Shown piece after piece: positions 10,401 through 15,238 of a stretch of 15,238 bases of DNA. The translations under genes were made by a program, and so were the position numbers. This DNA is from Monoraphidium neglectum. Lineage: Eukaryota > Chlorophyta > Chlorophyceae > Sphaeropleales > Selenastraceae. Under the pieces are notes generated by a model. That model was not told where the DNA came from, searched no databases, and was given only the letters and a program-made list of their open reading frames with translations. The DNA is taken from assembly GCF_000611645.1 (NCBI RefSeq), contig NW_014012807.1:1-15238 (forward strand). Reading direction: 5' to 3'. The stretch's first letter is position 1, and each line of letters starts with the position of its first letter.

Positions 10401-11189
10401 CCGGCAGCTGCCCACGCTGCTGCTGTGGGGAGAGCAGGACCCCTGTGAGCTCCGTCGGGTGTTGCTTGGGCCGATGATCATGACGCCTTCAAAGCAGGTT
10501 TCAAGCAGCTGCTGGGCAGCTGCCCGTTTTGCCAGTTGCACATACTCATCACGCCTTGCAAAAGAGCTTAAACCTCTCACGCCGTGTGAATTGCCGTGCC
10601 TCCGCCCAACAGGGATTACCAGCAGCCGTGCTGACCGCCTGCAGAGGATGTATCCCGAGGTGGGCCTGTGGGCAGAGCCCCGCGGCACCCTTTCACAGCG
10701 CGATGCGTGGCGCAACCTTGCCCTGCGCTTTGTGCTGTGCTGTACGGCTTCTCGTGCGTGCAGTGCATGCTTTGTCCCTCAAGGGAGGTGATTGCCGCCA
10801 GTCACTGCACTGGGCCGTATCCAATTCTTGCACACAGCGCGAGCCACTCATCCCGGCGCTGACTTCTCGTTTCCTGCGCCTTAACTTATGACCTCTTCCC
10901 GCCAGGCGTCCCGTGTGTCACTGAACGCTGGGTGCGTCTGATTGCCGCGCTAACCCCTCATGCTTCGTGGCTCCTCGTATTTCGTGATTGTGCTGGTTGG
11001 GCTGTCGCGGCCTGGCGTGGCGTCAGCAACGGGGGACAGCCCGTTGGGCTGCGACTGTTGGCAGCCCTCACTCACGGGATCACTGGCGTTCCCCTCGCCC
11101 CTCAACACGCCAGGCACTGCCCTCATGACGATGCCCCCGCGGCCGCGTCTGCCGCCATGGTGGACTGGCTCAAGGGCCTGGAAGCTTGA
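7444..11189 (+). CDS. Plastid-type alpha/beta hydrolase (At4g36530-like)
   Basis: Serine hydrolase of the alpha/beta fold, with a probable ester substrate in the plastid. Exons: 7444-7638, 7999-8087, 8289-8325, 8533-8632, 8840-8934, 9144-9318, 9510-9680, 9938-9998, 10293-10444, 10613-10659, 10906-10931, 11114-11189. They join to 407 residues plus TGA. The start is the first in-frame ATG and gives an Arg/Ala/Ser-rich, acid-poor leader of about 65 residues, resembling a transit peptide followed by a hydrophobic Ala-rich stretch. Family marks: oxyanion motif HGYGAS at 115-120, HWRYQIPAL, LLGFGYSEKAITEYSSG, nucleophile elbow GNSLGG (Ser204), LLLWGEQDPW (Asp357) and AGHCPHD (His384). DEDLVESIR and DPNAAEVFYRI match the cap region of the At4g36530 group. 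Chlorophyll dephytylase (CLD1) and pheophytinase are relatives, but the substrate cannot be told from sequence. Confidence 0.9.
7639..8532 (+). promoter_or_regulatory. Cluster of TGCATG hexamers in introns 1-3 of the hydrolase gene
   Basis: TGCATG occurs at 7729, 7733, 7801, 7805 and 7885 in intron 1, at 8157 in intron 2, and at 8331, 8433, 8491 and 8501 in intron 3. Many copies extend to the palindrome GCATGC. None was seen in exons 2 and 3, which fall inside this span. Function is unknown. In animals UGCAUG is the Rbfox splicing element and in plants CATGCA is the RY element, but neither role is established here. Confidence 0.5.
10050..10062 (+). repeat. 13-base G run in hydrolase intron 8
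   Basis: An uninterrupted run of 13 G follows CTTTTT in the intron at 9999-10292, 51 bases after the donor. It could form G-quadruplex-like structure or simply be a length-variable homopolymer, and its exact length is prone to sequencing error. Confidence 0.9.
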
Positions 11190-12303
11190 CCGGCGGCGCC
11201 AGAGATGCCATCATGTTGATGTCACCCCATATTTTGCCTTGCCACAGCTCTGCGACGCACGAGCTCCCCGCTCTGTCTGTGGCTATGCGCAGACATTGCC
11301 GCCAAGGGGCATCCCCTGGCTGCAATCCTTCATTGCAGCTGTATTCTAGAGCTGTCCCACTTGTCTTGGCGCGGGGCGCCGCCATGCTCTGTGACGTTGG
11401 GCTCCCTTCCCAGTGCTTGCAAGTGGCACGGCCGAGGCTTTGAGGATGCGCGGCAATTTTTTGATGGATTGAGGGAGCTTGCTGATTTTGAGTTAACACT
11501 GAGCGAGTTGGAGGCTGTGCCAGCCCGTTTTGCAAAGAGGTGGATTTCTTTGCGTCGCAACACAACAACCAAACCAACAATCCACCTGACTCATGCCCGC
11601 CCTGGGGCGGCTTTGTTGGCATTCTTATGTTGCCCCTGCGTTGCAGGAGTGTGTGCAGCTGATTGGTCACCATTTGTCATGTTGTCATGTCGCATTGTGA
11701 AATGTATGGGTGGGCCAGTCCTGCCAAGCCCAGCATGGCGATGCGCGCAGCGGTGTGTGCCATTGCAGAGGTTCTTTTTGCATGTCATTGGACTGCAAGA
11801 CCGTGCTTCTGGACAGCCATGCACCATGCTATGTCAACACAGAAGTATCCGCCACATGCGGCAGCGGGCGAGGACGCTGGTGTAATGCACAACCATTGCT
11901 GTTTGGTTACGGTTGTGACGAACTCGGTTGAGATGCTGGTGGTCGAGGCTGGGCGGCTGGGAGTGGGTGCCTGCACAGCACATGGGCGCCCTTGAAGCCG
12001 GAGTCATGCTGCTGCGCAGCGGCCACCGCAAGACATGTTTCTGGATGCACACGCAAGCACAGAGTAAGTGGCAAGGGTATTTCAGCTTCACTGCACGCAG
12101 CCATCACGCTCGGGGCCCATGTTGCCGCGGCAGTCGCGCACCCGTCAGCGTGTGTCACCAGTGCCATGATGGCGCATGTGCTTTGCTGAGCACAGTCAGC
12201 TTGTACATCGCAGTGCCGGCTTCCTTCTCGCAACAGACGCTGTTTCACGTTCTTCATGTCTGCCAACTCGGACTAGCACAACATTTTTCCTGCCCGCGGG
12301 TCC
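11190..12303. other. Intergenic: hydrolase 3' UTR and upstream region of the third gene
   Basis: About 1.1 kb between the hydrolase stop and the next start codon. No family is recognised on either strand. The only stretch that reads somewhat like protein is at about 11418-11545 and has no ATG in frame (see findings). A TGTAA at 11881 is the best candidate for the hydrolase poly(A) signal; the bases after it would be the promoter and 5' UTR of the gene starting at 12304. Confidence 0.6.
11881..11885 (+). promoter_or_regulatory. Candidate poly(A) signal TGTAA of the hydrolase gene
   Basis: TGTAA is the usual green-algal polyadenylation signal. This is the first copy downstream of the hydrolase stop codon, about 690 bases away. 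That is a long but plausible algal 3' UTR. Confidence 0.45.
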
Positions 12304-14067
12304 ATGGCGCTCTCCACTCGCACTTCTCTGGTTAGAGGCGCTGATATACCACGATCGCCAGCGGCCCGGCTTGCACGACCGCTGTGCGTGCAGCACCCGC
12401 CCAGGGTGCGAGGAGCACCGCGCCCGCCATGTGCGCTCAACCGGCCAAGCGCGGCGCCCGCCGCCACAGACGCGCCCACGCCTGCGCCCTCGGCGCCGGC
12501 GCCCTCTGCTGACTGGCGCGGCGCGGAAGGCACGCCCCTCAGCAAAGACGAGGCGGCGTCGCTGCGCCGGGTGCTGGCGGCGGGCGCCGGCGTGGGTGCT
12601 GCGGCGGATTCATCCACACTCAGCGCCTCGCGGGCGGGTGAGCTCGCGGCCCTGATCAGGTCAGGGCTGGAGAAGAGCGCTGAAGACCTGTCAGAGCTGG
12701 AGGGCGCCATACTGGCGGCTGAGCAGGTCAGCAAAGGCTGCGGCGTTTTGCTTGTGGGGCGCACGTGCATGTATTGGGTGCGGGCGGCGGAGAGGGGTCC
12801 CTTGCTGGCACCGCCTCCAAAAGGCATCACCGCTTTGACAATGCACCCATCAACACTAGGTCACAGTGTGGCGCCGGGACCAGCCAGAAAACACCCCACG
12901 CCATGGTGCGAAACGCAGTGATTTGGGCTTGCCCGAATTACGCGTCAAGCCCGGGCTCTCCCCGCTCGTCCCCACGCGCCCCCTCCCCTCCCAGGTATCC
13001 CTGGGCCGCCTGCCAGCAGAGGGGCCTGGGGCGCTGGCCGGCGACGGCGCCGCGCGGGACGTGGCGGTGTGGCAGCCCGTCTTCGCGTCCGCGGGCGGCT
13101 TCCCCAGGTGGGATTGGCGCTTATCATTGAAGGGTGGCTCATGGTTGGACGACGGCGTCGGTCAGGAGCTTTGGGCCTGCCTCGTTTTGCTCCGGCGACA
13201 TGCACCAAACCTGGACTGCTTAATTCTGGATTCACCAGCAATGCAACCCGACGGAATCGCCATGACTTGACACCCCACACAAAACCTGCCCGCTTTTGCT
13301 CACTGCGCAACCATGCAGGCTGCTCTACATCCCAGTCCCAGAGTACTTCGACCTCTCCGCCGCCGAGGGCGCCTCAAACTCCCAGCAGGGCCGCATCAGC
13401 CGCCTCAACGCGGGCCCGCCGGGCCCGAGAGGGAAGCCGCCAGGAAACTACGCGAGCGCGCTGGGCCTGGTCGACGTGGTGACTGAGCTGGGGCCGGTGA
13501 CAACCCATTTTCTGGGGCCCTGCCTGTGGGCGGACGACCAGACCTTCGAGTACTGGGTGGAGAGCTGCAGGGTGGAGGTGCCGGCGTGGAACGTAAAGTT
13601 CACGGTGAGAAGACGGCGGCGCCGGGCTGCCGGCGGTCCTGTTTGACAGGGTGACCGTGCAGCGGCGCGCCCCGAACGATGCATCACAGGCCAGCAGCGG
13701 GCGCCGTGCGCCTTTTCCAGCTTTGCGGTTTTCAGGGGAGAGGGGGGAGCCCAGACCGCCTGCTGCACGGTAGTGCAGTGCTGCGTGTTCGTAGCCTGAA
13801 GGTGCGCATGAATTGCACCCCCAACTCCCACATGTGACCCGAAGTTGGACCCCGCGTACGATGACCTCCCTCCAAACACACCCCACCCCTGCCACGACCC
13901 AGATCCCCTTCCGCCTGAGCAACGCGCTGACCTTCTTCTACGTTGACCGGGCCGCCGGCCTCGCCTGCGCGCGCAGCCGCATAGGCGGGACCATGCTGCT
14001 CGCCGCAGACCCGCCGGCCGGCGCCAAGTATGCGGGGGCGGCGTCCGGCGAGCCCGGGGCACAGTGA
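12304..14067 (+). CDS. Predicted plastid protein, possibly PAP/fibrillin-like at its C-terminus
   Basis: No firm family is recognised. Exons 12304-12726, 12995-13107, 13319-13604 and 13903-14067 join to 328 residues plus TGA, all with GT-AG introns. The start lies in a strong context (GTCCATGGCG). The first 60 or so residues are rich in Arg, Ala, Pro and Ser with almost no acids, beginning MALSTRTSLVRG, which fits a chloroplast transit peptide. An Ala/Pro linker and an Ala/Leu/Glu-rich, probably helical part (about 78-141) follow. Next comes RLLYIPVPEYF at about 179-189, a Gly/Pro-rich loop, and a beta-rich end with FEYWVESCRVEVPAW, LTFFYVDRAAGLACARSR and GGTMLLAAD. That last part faintly recalls the closing strands of plastid-lipid-associated proteins, where Tyr-x-Asp precedes an Arg-Gly-rich strand. 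The PAP match is a guess (about 0.3); the gene model is well supported. Confidence 0.75.
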
Positions 14068-15238
14068 GCACACAAGGAACCTTGGCGGGGCGGGGCACTC
14101 TGGCACCCCGCACTACTGGTGTCCCCAGCATGTTGGCGCGCAGCCGACGCGCTCTACCATCGGCGGCTCATCCGCCGCTTGTACCTTGTCATGTATCATC
14201 ATGGTGTTGCAGTGATGAATCTGCACCACACACCAGGCGGGGCTGAGACGGCCTCGCAAATCAGCCAACCCTCACGCGTGGCCAAGGGAAACTGCAGCGG
14301 CAGAAGCTGCCCCGCGCGCTGCGAAGCGGCTTGGCAGCTTGTTGGGGCTGCAACAGTGTGCTGGTTGCTGCCATGTAGCGCGTGCCTTGATTAGCCGTCA
14401 GCTGCCTGCTGTGGTGTTTTGTATTGCCCTGCTGCCACGCATGCAGCGGCTGTCGGCTGCTGCATTCTCATGCATGCACCAGCACACCTGGGCTGCGTTC
14501 ACCTGCCGCTTTGCTACCATGATACAGCGCTGTTTGTCACGTTGTGGTGTGGATGGGCGCCTGTGTCGGTGCCTGTCAAGGCCCCATGCGCGTCCCCCTG
14601 CCACTGCACGCTCTTCGCCGTCGCAGGCGACGCAATTGGTGCGCTGTTGTTGCATGCTGCAGATACCCAATCGTGGCTGCGCGCACCCAACACACCCGAC
14701 GCCGCTGCAACTGATGGCGGTGGCGAATAGGTGTCCAGGCCCGGGATGACGCGATTGTGCGCGCTATGTAAAGACCAATTGGTAGCTGCTGTGCTCTTGA
14801 GATCAATGTGCACTGCATGCGGACACGAGCTTTTGTTTCTGCCTTGTCTTGAGTGTTGACGAGGTAGCGCTCTATGGTCTTGCTGTATCGTACATAGGCG
14901 TTTGACCTGCACAGCAAACAAGCAGCAGCAGCGACACAGCGAGGCGGCGACAATCATGCAGCCCGAGGACTGGGTTGCTGATGAGACGTGTGTGCCACAA
15001 TCACGTCCGCACCAGCTGATGATGTGCGTGCGCGAGCAGGCGAGCAGGCAATTCTCAACTTGCGTCAGCTCGGGGTGCTGAGTGATTTGCCCTGAGTGTG
15101 TGCCCTTCCCCTGATGTCGTGCGTGTTTTCAATACAGTAGGGCCAGCTATGGTAGCAACTCTCGCCGGTTCACTGAGTTGCTGTAAAGGAAGGGCTATCG
15201 GGATTGCGAGCAGGTGCAGTCAGCAGGTGGTCCCGGGG
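14068..15238. other. 3' UTR of the third gene and intergenic DNA to the window end
   Basis: Just under 1.2 kb without a recognised gene on either strand. The minus-strand open frames at 14514-14957 have no family signal. TGTAA occurs at 14767-14771 and again at 15182-15186. A TGCATG copy lies at 14471. No promoter or RNA gene could be recognised. Confidence 0.6.
14767..14771 (+). promoter_or_regulatory. Candidate poly(A) signal TGTAA of the third gene
   Basis: First TGTAA after the stop codon, 700 bases away, almost the same distance as in the hydrolase gene. A second copy at 15182-15186 would give a longer transcript. Confidence 0.45.

Noticed and set aside
1..15238. CRISPR array, insertion sequence, retroelement or viral genes
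   Set aside because: No spaced direct repeats, terminal inverted repeats, integrase, reverse transcriptase or transposase motifs were seen.

Overview
This is nuclear DNA of a eukaryote, most likely a green alga (Chlorophyta). It is GC-rich. Three plus-strand genes are each split into short exons by GT-AG introns of roughly 160-400 bases. (CA)n tracts occur, and TGTAA, the poly(A) signal usual in green algae, lies downstream of two genes. Two of the proteins begin with plastid-transit-like N-termini, and the transporter belongs to a family known from plants and algae. The species cannot be fixed from this window. Nothing prokaryotic, viral or transposon-encoded was recognised.

Layout: (1) 1-5668 holds the 3' part of a YSL-type OPT-family metal-chelate transporter. 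Seventeen exons splice in frame to 528 residues, and the N-terminal exons lie upstream of the window. (2) 5669-7443 is about 1.8 kb with no recognisable gene; it should hold the transporter 3' UTR and the promoter of the next gene. (3) 7444-11189 is a complete 12-exon gene for a 407-residue, probably plastid alpha/beta hydrolase with an intact Ser-Asp-His triad. It resembles the Arabidopsis At4g36530 group, a relative of chlorophyll dephytylase and pheophytinase. (4) 11190-12303 is 3' UTR and intergenic DNA. (5) 12304-14067 is a 4-exon gene for a 328-residue protein with a transit-peptide-like start and no firm family; its C-terminus faintly recalls plastid-lipid-associated proteins (PAP/fibrillin). 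(6) 14068-15238 is 3' UTR and intergenic DNA.

The genes are head to tail but do not form an operon or an obvious pathway. Genes 2 and 3 may both act in the plastid; gene 1 should act in a membrane in metal uptake or redistribution. No new multi-gene system was found.

The more unusual signals are in the introns. Two long, uninterrupted purine-pyrimidine alternating tracts lie in introns of the transporter, one running into the 3' splice site. TGCATG hexamers cluster strongly in the first three introns of the hydrolase gene. There is also a 17-base micro-exon and a 13-base G run.

All exon boundaries were derived by hand from reading frame, splice dinucleotides and remembered family motifs. 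No alignment or transcript data were available.
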